Below the pieces are notes generated by a model that had not been told where the DNA came from, made no database searches, and saw only the letters and a list, made by a program, of their open reading frames with translations. Below are positions 8,082 through 17,232 of a stretch of DNA of 64,000 bases, one piece after another. Within the stretch, counting starts at the first letter, position 1, and the number at the start of each line of letters is the position of its first letter. The position numbers and the translations under genes are program-made. The stretch lies in the NCBI GenBank assembly GCA_051251725.1, contig JBPOFN010000016.1:1-64000 (forward strand), in the 5' to 3' direction. This stretch comes from JALZUE01 sp051251725 (GTDB lineage: Bacteria; Pseudomonadota; Gammaproteobacteria; Enterobacterales; Alteromonadaceae).

Positions 8082-9290
8082 TCAGCATAAATATTTTTGC
8101 ACGACATATTTAGCAAAAGCAAAACTGCTGGTCCACGCGGGTGAAACTGCGTTAAGTATATGTAAGCTATGCTGGTCACCTTCAATGATAAAGTCTTGCT
8201 CTAATGTCATCGTTTCGGTATTTAATAATTGCGCGCGAATACCGGGTTTTGTCCATTGATTAAATTGACTAACATCGATATTTTTAACCAAGTTGCTCGC
8301 TAAGCCAGCAAAATAACTGGCTTTATATTTTTTCATTTCTTCAATGGCTAATTGACGAAAATTAAAATGATCACCCCATAATAGTTTTGCTTCGTAACCT
8401 AAAACTTCAATTAACTCTTGCCATTTAAAATTCGATAAATGGCGGTAATTCTCACGCCAAAAACAAGGAATAGCCGTAGGTCCAATTTTAATATGGTGAT
8501 CAACGGTTACGGTAAAATGAGCCCCTAAAAAAGGATTTTTTAAATTTGGCACCGGATAGATATTGGTATGAATAGGTTGATCTTGTCCGGTATACTTCAG
8601 GTAAATCCCTTTAAACGGTAAAATAACTTTATCATTGGAGAAACCAAAAGATTTAGCTATTTTGTCGGCGTAAAGGCCCGCGCAATTAATCAATTTATTG
8701 CTTTCGATAATAACACCCGTGGTGGTTAAAATACGGTGCTTAGCCAAGCTCTTTTTAAAGCCGCACTGATAAATGATATCAACGCCAAGCTTTGTTAACT
8801 CGCTTGCCACCGTTGTGGTTACCAAAGCAGGATCAGCACTTGCGGTTGTTGGCGACCATAACGCGACTTGCTGGGTTTTGGCATTAGCTTCAATCTCAGC
8901 GGTTTGCTGTTCATCAACCACTTCAACCTCAACCCCGTTTAAGTGAGCGCGCTTTTCTAATTCGTAAATGCCGTCAATATCATGCTCTGACTGAGCAACC
9001 ACTAATTTTCCGCATTGATTAATCGCAATCTCATGGTCAAGGCAATATTGTGTTAAGAGCTGATTACCCGCTTTGGTTAATTTGGCTTTTAACGAGTCGG
9101 CCGGATAATAAAAACCGGCATGAATAACGCCGCTATTACGGCCACTGCCATGTTCAATACTTGAGGCTGCTTTATCAATGACAATAATCTTGAGATCAGG
9201 TTGGCTTATTTTTAGCTCTCGGGCGATCGTTAGCCCGACAATACCGCCTCCTACTATCAGGTGATCACAGGTTAATAGGTTATTTTTCAT
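8082..9290 (-). CDS. FAD-dependent oxidoreductase, LhgO (L-2-hydroxyglutarate oxidase) family
   Basis: The 402-aa protein has an N-terminal Rossmann FAD-binding motif (VGGGIVGLTIAREL, about 12-25) and the DAO-fold signature GSGRNSGVIHAGFYY typical of L-2-hydroxyglutarate/glycerol-3-phosphate type oxidases. Its overall length matches LhgO (about 400 aa). In this setting it is the last gene of the carbohydrate operon, 2 nt after the nucleotidyltransferase gene. It probably oxidises a hydroxy-acid, or a sugar-derived hydroxyl, rather than serving central metabolism. One possibility, if the two operon oxygenases use 2-oxoglutarate, is recycling of a 2-hydroxyacid. That role is inference. Confidence 0.8.
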   Translation of the reverse strand: MKNNLLTCDHLIVGGGIVGLTIARELKISQPDLKIIVIDKAASSIEHGSGRNSGVIHAGFYYPADSLKAKLTKAGNQLLTQYCLDHEIAINQCGKLVVAQSEHDIDGIYELEKRAHLNGVEVEVVDEQQTAEIEANAKTQQVALWSPTTASADPALVTTTVASELTKLGVDIIYQCGFKKSLAKHRILTTTGVIIESNKLINCAGLYADKIAKSFGFSNDKVILPFKGIYLKYTGQDQPIHTNIYPVPNLKNPFLGAHFTVTVDHHIKIGPTAIPCFWRENYRHLSNFKWQELIEVLGYEAKLLWGDHFNFRQLAIEEMKKYKASYFAGLASNLVKNIDVSQFNQWTKPGIRAQLLNTETMTLEQDFIIEGDQHSLHILNAVSPAWTSSFAFAKYVVQKYLC

Positions 9291-9292
9291 GA

Positions 9293-10027
9293 TTATTTGT
9301 TCGCATACCTTGTCATAAAACGCTCTGCTTTAGCCAAGCTCGCGACATTACCAATATCTCGTAAATAACCATCGTTTAGCCAAGTATTGATCTTGCCTAA
9401 TAATAACGGCATAAGGTCAATACTGATATCTGTTTGCTGCTTGGATAATTTTTCGACAAAACTAGCCAAGTTTGGATCAAACAAATAAACAGCGCCATTA
9501 GCTAAATTAGTGGGAGGCTGAGCAACTTTTTCAAAAAATTCGAGTAAGCGTTGCTGCTGATCTAAAGTAACAACGCCACAGGATCTAGGATCATCAGACT
9601 CAAATAACATCATGGTGCCAATGCAGTCGCTAGGGCGCTGCTTAAATTGTCGAAAAAACTTAGGCCAAGACAATAAACAAAGATTGTCGGCATGGGCGAT
9701 TAACACATTGTCATTTTGCCAAAAGGCTTGGTTAGCTTTAAGCGTACCAACTGTGCCTAATAAGACAGGCTCATGCACTAGTGTCACTTGCGATTGATAA
9801 GGCGAGTTTGCAATAAATTCAACAACCTGAGGCGCTAAATAATGAGTATTAATTAAAAACTCATTAATCCCGGCTTGTGATAAATGTTCTAACCAGATTT
9901 GTAAGAGCGGGACACCATTTATTGGTACTAAACATTTAGGCAGGTTATCCGTGATCGGTTTTAACCGCGTGCCATAACCTGCTGATAATAAAATAGCTTT
10001 GTTAATTTTTACTAGGTTTTCGCTCAC
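9293..10027 (-). CDS. Sugar-phosphate nucleotidyltransferase
   Basis: The 244-aa protein is a single NTP-transferase domain with the N-terminal signature LSAGYGTRLKPITDNLPKCL (residues 14-33), a GXGTR-x(n)-PK loop that binds the nucleotide. It has the usual size of HddC/RmlA-type sugar nucleotidyltransferases and no acetyltransferase extension. It overlaps the upstream HldE-like gene by 4 bp (ATGA-type coupling) and precedes the FAD oxidoreductase. It should activate the phosphorylated sugar made by the operon as an NDP-sugar. The choice of nucleotide and sugar cannot be read from the sequence. Confidence 0.85.
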   Translation of the reverse strand: MSENLVKINKAILLSAGYGTRLKPITDNLPKCLVPINGVPLLQIWLEHLSQAGINEFLINTHYLAPQVVEFIANSPYQSQVTLVHEPVLLGTVGTLKANQAFWQNDNVLIAHADNLCLLSWPKFFRQFKQRPSDCIGTMMLFESDDPRSCGVVTLDQQQRLLEFFEKVAQPPTNLANGAVYLFDPNLASFVEKLSKQQTDISIDLMPLLLGKINTWLNDGYLRDIGNVASLAKAERFMTRYANK

Positions 10028-11508
10028 GGCAGTTGCTTAAGCGCTTGTTTTAACGCTAATTGCATCAAGGGTTTGTTGCCAACATTTGAAACCTGACACG
10101 CTGCGGCAACCGAGCCAATCAGCGACGCTAACCATAAATTACCACCGCTCACTAATGACATAGCAGTTGCCGCTAACAAACAATCGCCAGCGCCAGCAGG
10201 ATCAACCGCATTAGCAGCTAATGCGGGTATTTTATCGTTTTTCCAATGATGGATTTTACCACTTTCGGTCATATGCAATAATGCGCCTTCATCAGCCAAG
10301 GTGACAATAATGTTAGAACACTGCATTTCTTGATGAAGTTTATCAGCCAGTATCACTAAGCCATCTCGGGTATTATTTAACGCAACTCGCACTTCTCGCT
10401 CTGTTGGCGTAATTAAATCGACATGTTTAAAACGAGAAATATCACCGACTTGCGATGAGGTTTGACTATCAGCGGCTATCATCACCTTTTTTTCATTACA
10501 AAGCGCCACAATTGCTTCAACCAATGGCTGAGGTAAAATGCCATAATTAAAATCAGAGAAGATCACTAAATCAATCTGGTCAATTTCACTAGCGAGTTTA
10601 GTCATGATCGCTTCTTGAATATCATTGCCAATATCATGATCGCGAAATTCATTAACCCGTAATAAGGTTTTATTACCCACTCGATAACGACGTTTTTGGG
10701 TCGTTGGGCGAGTATCATCAACAAAAGTACGTGCCTCTAATTGATATTCACGCATTTTGTCATAACCGTAGATTGCCGCGGCATCATCACCTAAAACCGT
10801 ATAAAACGAGACACTCTGTGCCCCCAGTGCTTTGGCATGGGCTGAAGTAATGCCTGCGCCACCTAAGAATAATTTTTTCTCATCTGGGGTTACAACTATG
10901 GTGGGATCTTCTTGCGACATACCAACAGCGTTACACTGCATATATTCATCAATGATGGTATCGCCAATCACCAGTACCCGTAATTTTGCAAAGTTATCAA
11001 CGATATTATCAAGGTCAGCACGTGAAATGTGATGACGCTGCATATAGTCACTAAGTTTATCAACATTAAGTATTGGCTGGTTTTTCTGCTCATCGAAAAC
11101 AGATGATGATTTTTGATGGGTATAACCTGAACTGAAAATTAACTTTCCGCCCAACTTTTCAAGCATAGCTTGCTCTGGGTTATTTTTACCTTCGTATTCT
11201 TTGCCTTTTACCACCACATTCGGCTGTAATTGTTCAATCAGTGCTGTTGGCGTTAAATCATTTAAAAAACAATGATCAACAAAAGCTAATGAAGCAACAA
11301 TATCAGAGCGATGAAGCTCATCATTATAATTTAACTGGCTAATAATGCTGTCAGCATTAACCCCTACCACCAATTTATCGCCACACTCTTTGGCAAAACG
11401 TAATAATCGAATATGGCCCGGATGCAGAATATTAAAGTCGCCGGTTACCAGCACCAATTTACCAAAACTATGGCGCTGATTTTTAATATCTTCGATTGAA
11501 GTTAGCAT
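10024..11508 (-). CDS. Bifunctional cytidylyltransferase / PfkB-type sugar kinase, reversed HldE order
   Basis: The 494-aa protein fuses two domains. The N-terminal part (about 1-140) is a nucleotidyltransferase of the cytidylyltransferase fold, with HPGH at 29-32 and VKGKEYEG near 100-107. The C-terminal part (about 165-490) is a ribokinase/PfkB kinase with the anion-hole motif GAGD at 439-442. Escherichia coli HldE has the same two domains in the opposite order (kinase first). A 25-residue linker joins the halves. With the SIS-domain isomerase of the same operon it would phosphorylate and nucleotide-activate a heptose-like sugar. The cluster context argues for a dedicated glycan sugar rather than core LPS heptose. 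The domains are certain; the substrate is inferred. Confidence 0.88.
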   Translation of the reverse strand: MLTSIEDIKNQRHSFGKLVLVTGDFNILHPGHIRLLRFAKECGDKLVVGVNADSIISQLNYNDELHRSDIVASLAFVDHCFLNDLTPTALIEQLQPNVVVKGKEYEGKNNPEQAMLEKLGGKLIFSSGYTHQKSSSVFDEQKNQPILNVDKLSDYMQRHHISRADLDNIVDNFAKLRVLVIGDTIIDEYMQCNAVGMSQEDPTIVVTPDEKKLFLGGAGITSAHAKALGAQSVSFYTVLGDDAAAIYGYDKMREYQLEARTFVDDTRPTTQKRRYRVGNKTLLRVNEFRDHDIGNDIQEAIMTKLASEIDQIDLVIFSDFNYGILPQPLVEAIVALCNEKKVMIAADSQTSSQVGDISRFKHVDLITPTEREVRVALNNTRDGLVILADKLHQEMQCSNIIVTLADEGALLHMTESGKIHHWKNDKIPALAANAVDPAGAGDCLLAATAMSLVSGGNLWLASLIGSVAAACQVSNVGNKPLMQLALKQALKQLP

Positions 11509-11533
11509 TAGATTGCATCATCCTAGAATTAAT

Positions 11534-12565
11534 TTAGAAAGTGATCAGTGCTCTGACAATTTTTCGCTCAGCCAAATCATCAAGGGCTTGATTGATATTA
11601 TGCAAACTATATTCATTTGATAACAACTTTTCTACTGGTAACTGATATTTATTAATAATATCAACAAGAATTGGAATATCGACATCAGGATTTGACGCGC
11701 CGCCCCAACTACCTAACAGCTGTTTACCGCAAATTAGCTCAAAAGGATCAATTTTAATTAAGTCGCCGTTTTTAGGATGGGAAGCAAAAATACATTTTCC
11801 GCCGCCTCTTTTTACTAATGAAAAGGCTGTTTCGATAGTATTGGCTTGCCCTGCGGCTTCCACCGCATAATCAACACCGCAGGGGAAATCAGTAAAAAAT
11901 TGATCAAGACCTGTTTCATTGGCTAAATAAAGATGTGTAGCCCCTAATTCTTTTGCTAACGCTAATTTATTCACTTCAACATCAAAGGCAATAACCTGTT
12001 CGACATTAAAATGCTTTAACGCTAATAAAGCGCTTAAGCCAATACCGCCTAAGCCAAAAATCACCACCGAGCTGCCCGCTGCAGGTTTTAATTGGTTGAG
12101 CACAATACCCGCGCCAGTCGGTAAAGCGCAGCCTAGTAGGACGGCAGTTTTTTCAGGAAAATTGTTCGGCAGCTTAGTTAAACGATTTTCAGACACCACG
12201 GCATAATTTGAAAAAGTAGTCACTGCGCCCGCATTTATTGAGCGCTGCCCTTGTTGATAAACAGTGCCACCCGCATCAAGGCCATCGCCTTTTATCCAGC
12301 CTAAAACAACTTTATCGCCAACTGCCACTTTTGTAATACCGGCGCCAAGCGTAATGACTTCACCAACGCCTTCATGCCCTAACATGTGCGGTAAATATTT
12401 ATCTTCTCCGCGACCACCGCGAGTTTCCATTAATTGGCTATGGCAAAGGCCAGCATAGCTAATTTTAACCAGCACTTGCCCTGTTTTTAACTCAGGCACT
12501 TCAATATCATGATGGATAACTAAAGCTTGTTTGGTTTGCTCTAAAATGGCGGCGGATATTTTCAT
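11534..12565 (-). CDS. Zinc-type alcohol dehydrogenase (MDR family)
   Basis: The 343-aa protein has the catalytic zinc ligands Cys41 and His64-Glu65 (GHEGVGEV) and a Rossmann motif FGLGGIGLSA. It lacks the four-cysteine lobe that binds the structural zinc in most class I/III alcohol dehydrogenases: the corresponding stretch reads GWIKGDGLDAGGTVY. AGGTAATAT precedes the ATG. It is in the middle of the carbohydrate operon, so oxidation or reduction of a sugar hydroxyl or keto group, or of a cyclitol, is more likely than ethanol metabolism. Confidence 0.82.
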   Translation of the reverse strand: MKISAAILEQTKQALVIHHDIEVPELKTGQVLVKISYAGLCHSQLMETRGGRGEDKYLPHMLGHEGVGEVITLGAGITKVAVGDKVVLGWIKGDGLDAGGTVYQQGQRSINAGAVTTFSNYAVVSENRLTKLPNNFPEKTAVLLGCALPTGAGIVLNQLKPAAGSSVVIFGLGGIGLSALLALKHFNVEQVIAFDVEVNKLALAKELGATHLYLANETGLDQFFTDFPCGVDYAVEAAGQANTIETAFSLVKRGGGKCIFASHPKNGDLIKIDPFELICGKQLLGSWGGASNPDVDIPILVDIINKYQLPVEKLLSNEYSLHNINQALDDLAERKIVRALITF

Positions 12566-12575
12566 ATATTACCTG

Positions 12576-13358
12576 TTATTGCTCAATTAATAAGGTAGCT
12601 TCTAAGCTAATACGTGTTTGCTGTGAATTATTTACCATACCTCGATGAATTAAATCATCATGAAAAATAATAAAATCACCTGATTGAGTCGGCACGTTAA
12701 AAATAGTTAACTTAGCGAGATCTTCATCAAATTTCGGCTTAGCAATACCGGTATGATCAACTTCACCATGATATTGCCAATCATGCTTTAAATGAGAGCC
12801 AGGCAGCACACATAAACCGCTTTGCCCTTGCACCACATCAACCGCAAGCCATATTTTTAACCGGCGCATGCCTTCGGGCATATCACCATGACCTAGATCC
12901 CAAAACCAACGGTCAGCATGAAAATCGCCAATATCGCTGTTACCTGGGCGAACAATGCGCCAATACATTTCTTGCCAGCCGCAGCCTTCTTCTGTTGCCA
13001 CCGCTTTAATATTTAGCTGCTGTTTCAGTGTTTTGAAAAATGGCAGTTCAGTTATGGTATCAAACGCATTCGGGCCTAACACTCTCGTGGTTTTAGGCCA
13101 CATTTTTTGATGGTCAATTAAATGATCAAGTTGATGATAATTTGCCATCTCAGTTTGATAAAAATGTTTGACCTCATTCGGCGCTAACATTAATAATCGC
13201 GCTAAATACTGCTCTTTGATTAATTTTCGAATAGTCAGTAATTCTGCCGGCGACATAGCGGCAACAACATAGCCCTGCGGGTTATCAATATTTTTCAGAC
13301 TTAACTCTGTGATATTCTTAACTGACATTTTACTGTTCGCCATCGTTATAATTAACAC
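12576..13358 (-). CDS. Phytanoyl-CoA dioxygenase (PhyH)-like Fe(II)/2-oxoglutarate oxygenase
   Basis: The product carries the facial-triad pattern HAD in GDFHADRWFWDLG and a distal His in FHDDLIHRGMVNN followed by an Arg (TRISLE) that would hold 2-oxoglutarate. The core LCVLPGSHL is typical of PhyH proteins. The start is uncertain. The GTG at 13358 (260 aa) has GGAG four nt upstream, while ATGs at 13343 and 13328 would reduce or remove the overlap with the upstream SDR gene. It is one of two oxygenases in the operon, and hydroxylation or epimerisation of a sugar or of its acyl group is a plausible role. Confidence 0.8.
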   Translation of the reverse strand: MLIITMANSKMSVKNITELSLKNIDNPQGYVVAAMSPAELLTIRKLIKEQYLARLLMLAPNEVKHFYQTEMANYHQLDHLIDHQKMWPKTTRVLGPNAFDTITELPFFKTLKQQLNIKAVATEEGCGWQEMYWRIVRPGNSDIGDFHADRWFWDLGHGDMPEGMRRLKIWLAVDVVQGQSGLCVLPGSHLKHDWQYHGEVDHTGIAKPKFDEDLAKLTIFNVPTQSGDFIIFHDDLIHRGMVNNSQQTRISLEATLLIEQ

Positions 13359-14286
13359 CTTTCTCCGCGTAATAACTTGCGCTATTAGCTATATTAACCT
13401 GAACTCTGGTTATATTATCCACTTGGTAATCAGCAATAATTTGTGAAAAGGGTTGCGCCTTAAAAGTCAGTTCATCAGCGCCGCAAGGTAATAATGAACC
13501 GTATAAACAAGGCCTGAGATTTTTAGTGGTTGATGAAACACCGATGATATTTGCTTTCAGCGTTAATTGCTTAACTAAACGTTTGGCCATTTCATAATAA
13601 GATAAATCTTCAGCGCCCGATAACTGATAAAGTCCAGCTTTTCTACTCAACATAATTTGCATAATCGCGTCGCAAGCAAAATTTATACTAATAGGGGCAG
13701 CGCAATAATCATTAAACAAAGTGGTAGTTTTATTCGTTTTAGCATCATCAAGCACTTGTTTAAATAATGGAAACTGGGTGCCAATAACTTTAGTCAGGCG
13801 AACTATGGCAACATTCAGCTGCTGCGCATTTATGTAGTGCTCAACTTTTACTTTTTGTTCTCCGTACAAGGTAGTAGGAGCATATGCTTGATTGCATGGA
13901 ATATTGGCTGATTGATGATTAAAAACTTGCGAGCTTGAGATAAAAACAGAAAAAACAGCTAGCGCACTTAACCCTTGCAGCAATAATTGGGTATTAATAA
14001 CATTTACTTGTTCTGACAACGGTTTATTTTCAAGACAACGAGCATTCGAAGTTATCGCAGCTAACACAACGACAGTCAATATTTTTTCAGTGCGAATTTT
14101 ATTAACTAATCCAGCCACCGACGGCTGATCAGATAAATCAAAATACCAAGCGCCGTTAATGTCTTTTCTTTGGGTAAGATAACATTCAGCTGTAATAGTT
14201 TGCGCTGTTAACTTTTCAGCTAGATGGCTTGCGATAAAACCATCGCCACCAATAATTAACACTTTTTGTCTTTTATTCATTTGCAC
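13330..14286 (-). CDS. SDR-type NAD-dependent epimerase/dehydratase/reductase
   Basis: The 318-aa protein begins with a glycine-rich NAD(P) motif (IIGGDGFIASHLAE) and has the catalytic YGEQK (YxxxK) after a Ser-rich strand (FISSSQVF). Its length and form match RmlD-like or extended SDRs. An alternative ATG two codons in (14280) is equally possible. The 3' end overlaps the PhyH-like gene. It is probably a 4-keto-sugar reductase or epimerase for the glycan. Substrate unknown. Confidence 0.8.
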   Translation of the reverse strand: MQMNKRQKVLIIGGDGFIASHLAEKLTAQTITAECYLTQRKDINGAWYFDLSDQPSVAGLVNKIRTEKILTVVVLAAITSNARCLENKPLSEQVNVINTQLLLQGLSALAVFSVFISSSQVFNHQSANIPCNQAYAPTTLYGEQKVKVEHYINAQQLNVAIVRLTKVIGTQFPLFKQVLDDAKTNKTTTLFNDYCAAPISINFACDAIMQIMLSRKAGLYQLSGAEDLSYYEMAKRLVKQLTLKANIIGVSSTTKNLRPCLYGSLLPCGADELTFKAQPFSQIIADYQVDNITRVQVNIANSASYYAEKGVNYNDGEQ

Positions 14287-14329
14287 ATATCACAAGCAAT
14301 AACTAATAACCCGTTATTAATCGCTGCCC

Positions 14330-15151
14330 TTAACATAAGGTTGAACGCTCTTCGTCATTAAGTTCATAATAAGCTTGGCCTAATTGTGAAACGACACTGG
14401 TTTGTAAATTAGTGTAATAACCTTGTTTCAGGTTTTTGGTTAAAGGGTGAAAACTATTTTTTACCCTAAAATCAATCGCCCACCTCGTCATTGTGCTTTG
14501 ATTGGCTTTTTGGCCATGAATTAACCCTAAACTAAACCCTAAGCCGGAGCCAAAAGGTAAAGAAATACACTGTAGTTGATGCTCTTCGATGCCTAATATT
14601 TTTTTAGGCGCATATAAAAAACCCATCTCATTTTTAGGAGTGCCGCGTACTACATCTTCGCGATTAAATTGCTCGATATTGCGCTCACTAAACAAATGAC
14701 TTTTAGGAATGACATTTAACCCACAGCCTTTCACTTGGCTAACCAGCGGCAAAGATAATGACAGCTCATAAGCCGAATTGCCATAATCAGTATCTCGATG
14801 AATACCAATATTATCAAGCGCTTGTCCTGGCCTAGCAATACGTAAATACATGTTGGTTTGTACATCTAAATCGGGGCCAAAAAGCGCGGTGAAAAAATCA
14901 ATATTATCGGCAACAAAGGCGCGATGCTTTTTTTCATTATTTAAGCGAGTAAAAACAGCATACTGAAATTCTTCATGCTGCTGTTCGCTAAGTGCTAGTT
15001 GATGATAATTTTCAAGCGTGGTGAATTTTTCAGCAAAAAAATCCCGCGCTAGTTGTTCACAAGTTGCTTTAATTTCTTTGAGCGCGGCTAATTGATTGAA
15101 GCTATGGGTGAAATAACCTTGCTGTTTAAAGGCCTCAATATTAATGGTCAT
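14330..15151 (-). CDS. Putative Fe(II)/2-oxoglutarate oxygenase of carbohydrate clusters
   Basis: The 273-aa protein has HRDTDYG (HxD) about a third of the way in, GLNVIPKSH in the core, and a distal LGLIHGQKANQS followed by TRWAIDFRV, giving the His-x-Asp...His...Arg layout of the double-stranded beta-helix oxygenases. From memory it resembles oxygenases annotated in sporadic surface-carbohydrate clusters next to TPP-dependent E1 subunits. That resemblance was not searched. Its ATG shares a base with the stop codon of the E1 beta gene (TAATG), so the two are translationally coupled and likely act on successive intermediates. Confidence 0.72.
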   Translation of the reverse strand: MTINIEAFKQQGYFTHSFNQLAALKEIKATCEQLARDFFAEKFTTLENYHQLALSEQQHEEFQYAVFTRLNNEKKHRAFVADNIDFFTALFGPDLDVQTNMYLRIARPGQALDNIGIHRDTDYGNSAYELSLSLPLVSQVKGCGLNVIPKSHLFSERNIEQFNREDVVRGTPKNEMGFLYAPKKILGIEEHQLQCISLPFGSGLGFSLGLIHGQKANQSTMTRWAIDFRVKNSFHPLTKNLKQGYYTNLQTSVVSQLGQAYYELNDEERSTLC

Positions 15152-16236
15152 TAGAATGGCCCTTTAAAATAATCACCGGGCACATCATGATGACCTTCGC
15201 GATATAAGTTTTGATAAAGCTTATCCGCAGCTTGGTTGTTCACCATTAAATGTGCTTTATCGGCGATTTCCTTGGCGCCAAAATAATAGTTTTTAGTTAG
15301 CTCATAACTGGTCGGCTCAGGAATATCAGGCATGGCTAGTCGCTGAGGTGCTGATGTTAACGCATTAAAGTTATTCTCAACGACATGTGAAACAATTTCA
15401 CCGGCAACAGAGCCGGTAGTCGCGCCGCTGTCTAACACTAATAATCGCCCTGTTTTTTCAACTGAAGTGATAATAGTTGGCCAATCAATCGGTTTAATCG
15501 ACCGTAGATCAATCAGCTCAGCATCAATACCTTGCGCTGTTAATGCCTCAACCGCTCGGATTGCTTCAATGGTTAAATACGACATAGAAACTATGGTAAT
15601 TTCAGCGCCGGTTTTAACGACACGCGCTTTTGCCATAGGTAAATAATCTTGATGCGCAAAGACTTCATTTTGTGCGACTAAACCCCGTTGATTATGCAAC
15701 CAACGATGCTCTAAAAAAACCACCGGATTATTATCAAAAATGCTTTCTAATAACATGCTTTTAGCGTCTTGTGGCGTGGAAGGCATTAACACCTTTAAGC
15801 CTGGAATATGAGCAAACAATGCTTGTAAATTTTGCGCATGGGTTGGCCCTTGCCCCCAACCTCGGCCAATCAATAAACGAATGGTCATTGGCACTGAACG
15901 CTGCCCATTAAACATATAATGCCATTTAGCAGCATTATTAATAAGTTGATCTAAGGCTAATAAAAAAAAGTCTAAACGCTGGTGTACCATCACCGGCCTC
16001 ATACCGGCTAATGCTGCGCCAATGCCAATGCCTGTCATCGCATTTTCAGCAGTTGGCATATCAAAAACGCGCTCTGGAAATGCTTCCGCTAAACCTTTGG
16101 TCGTGCCAAAAATTCGGCCGGGATCATCGATACCTAAACCATAACAAAAAACATCTGCTGATTTTTCCATCGCAATAAACAAAGCCTGATTAATCGCTTC
16201 AACAAAGCTATGTTCTTTAACATCAATATCAGTCAT
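15151..16236 (-). CDS. TPP-dependent enzyme, E1 beta-like (pyrimidine-binding) subunit
   Basis: The 361-aa protein matches the beta subunit of 2-oxoacid dehydrogenase E1 and transketolase-like enzymes. It has a pyrimidine-binding domain with the catalytic Glu64 in PTAENAMTG, and a C-terminal transketolase domain (EITIVSMSYLTIEAIRAVEAL). It overlaps the E1 alpha gene by 8 bp, so the two surely form one heterotetramer. No E2 acyltransferase or E3 dehydrogenase gene is present nearby, so the pair probably does not feed a dehydrogenase complex. Transfer of a C2 unit to a sugar, or decarboxylation, is more likely. Confidence 0.85.
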   Translation of the reverse strand: MTDIDVKEHSFVEAINQALFIAMEKSADVFCYGLGIDDPGRIFGTTKGLAEAFPERVFDMPTAENAMTGIGIGAALAGMRPVMVHQRLDFFLLALDQLINNAAKWHYMFNGQRSVPMTIRLLIGRGWGQGPTHAQNLQALFAHIPGLKVLMPSTPQDAKSMLLESIFDNNPVVFLEHRWLHNQRGLVAQNEVFAHQDYLPMAKARVVKTGAEITIVSMSYLTIEAIRAVEALTAQGIDAELIDLRSIKPIDWPTIITSVEKTGRLLVLDSGATTGSVAGEIVSHVVENNFNALTSAPQRLAMPDIPEPTSYELTKNYYFGAKEIADKAHLMVNNQAADKLYQNLYREGHHDVPGDYFKGPF

Positions 16237-17224
16237 TTAGCACCTCACTATAAACATGCTGCTTTAACGTTGCTTGTGAAGGAAACGGTGATAACTCAGC
16301 AAAGTCAAACGCCTGCTGTATTTCAATATTTACCTGTTCACGTAGTTCAGACATTTGTGCTTGGTTTATTAAATTGTTAGCTGATAGCCATATTTCATAA
16401 CGTTTAATTGGCTCTTTTTGTTGCCAAGTTAAAAACTCGGTTTCGCTACGATAACCAATAGTATTATCGTAATTAGGTCCGCAGTGCTCACGCCAGCGAT
16501 AAGTTGCTAATTCAACAAAACATGGGCCTTTAGCTGCTTTGATATGCGTAATGGCTTGCTGGAAAATTTGATGGGCTGCCACGACATCATTACCATCACC
16601 AGCATAGCTAGTTAAGCCGATCGCTTGCGCTAACTGATGTATGTTGCGATTGGCTGGTTGCCGCTTTTCTAAGCTGGTATAAACAGAATATAAATTATTT
16701 TCACAAACAAAGAGTACAGGTAAGTTTTTAACGACAGCAAAGTTTGCCGATTCGTAAAAAGCGCCCTCTTCAACCGCACCATCACCCAGATAAACAACCG
16801 TGATGTTAGGTTCTTTGCGCATTTTTTGACTTAAGGCTAAACCGACACCGACCGGAATAGTATTTCCGACAATAGCGGTTGAGCCTTTAAAACCAACATT
16901 TTCGTCAATTAAATGCATTGAACCACCACGACCACCACTACAACCGGTGGCTTTACCATAAATTTCAGCGATCATCGCTTTCGGACAACCACCTTTGGCT
17001 AGGTAATGGGCATGAGCACGATGAGTAGAAACCGCATAATCTTTAGCTGTTAACTGTGCCGACAAGGCTGTTGGTGCGCCCTCTTGGCCAATAGACAAAT
17101 GGGTCGGGCAGCGCATATTACCTTCAGAATAACGCGCGGCTATGGTTTCTTCGATATCCCGAATTAAATACAATTTGCGTAATATCGCTAATTGCTGGGC
17201 TTGGTCATTAAGTAAATCAGTCAT
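16229..17224 (-). CDS. TPP-dependent enzyme, E1 alpha-like (pyrophosphate-binding) subunit
   Basis: The start at 17224 (331 aa) has AAGG six nt upstream and sits 9 nt after the methyltransferase stop. A longer form from 17248 would overlap that gene. The TPP/Mg motif GDGAVEEG...CENN lies at about residues 147-176. The first part carries the HLSIGQEG and STHRAHAHYLAKGG segments seen in acetoin/pyruvate dehydrogenase E1 alpha. No lipoyl protein partner is encoded here. The partner is the overlapping beta subunit. Substrate unknown; see the finding on a possible branched-sugar pathway. Confidence 0.86.
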   Translation of the reverse strand: MTDLLNDQAQQLAILRKLYLIRDIEETIAARYSEGNMRCPTHLSIGQEGAPTALSAQLTAKDYAVSTHRAHAHYLAKGGCPKAMIAEIYGKATGCSGGRGGSMHLIDENVGFKGSTAIVGNTIPVGVGLALSQKMRKEPNITVVYLGDGAVEEGAFYESANFAVVKNLPVLFVCENNLYSVYTSLEKRQPANRNIHQLAQAIGLTSYAGDGNDVVAAHQIFQQAITHIKAAKGPCFVELATYRWREHCGPNYDNTIGYRSETEFLTWQQKEPIKRYEIWLSANNLINQAQMSELREQVNIEIQQAFDFAELSPFPSQATLKQHVYSEVLND

Positions 17225-17232
17225 GCTCTGCC

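Noticed and set aside
10024..11508. Housekeeping LPS-core HldE
   Set aside because: Reversed domain order and position inside a specialised operon argue for a dedicated glycan enzyme, though this was not tested.
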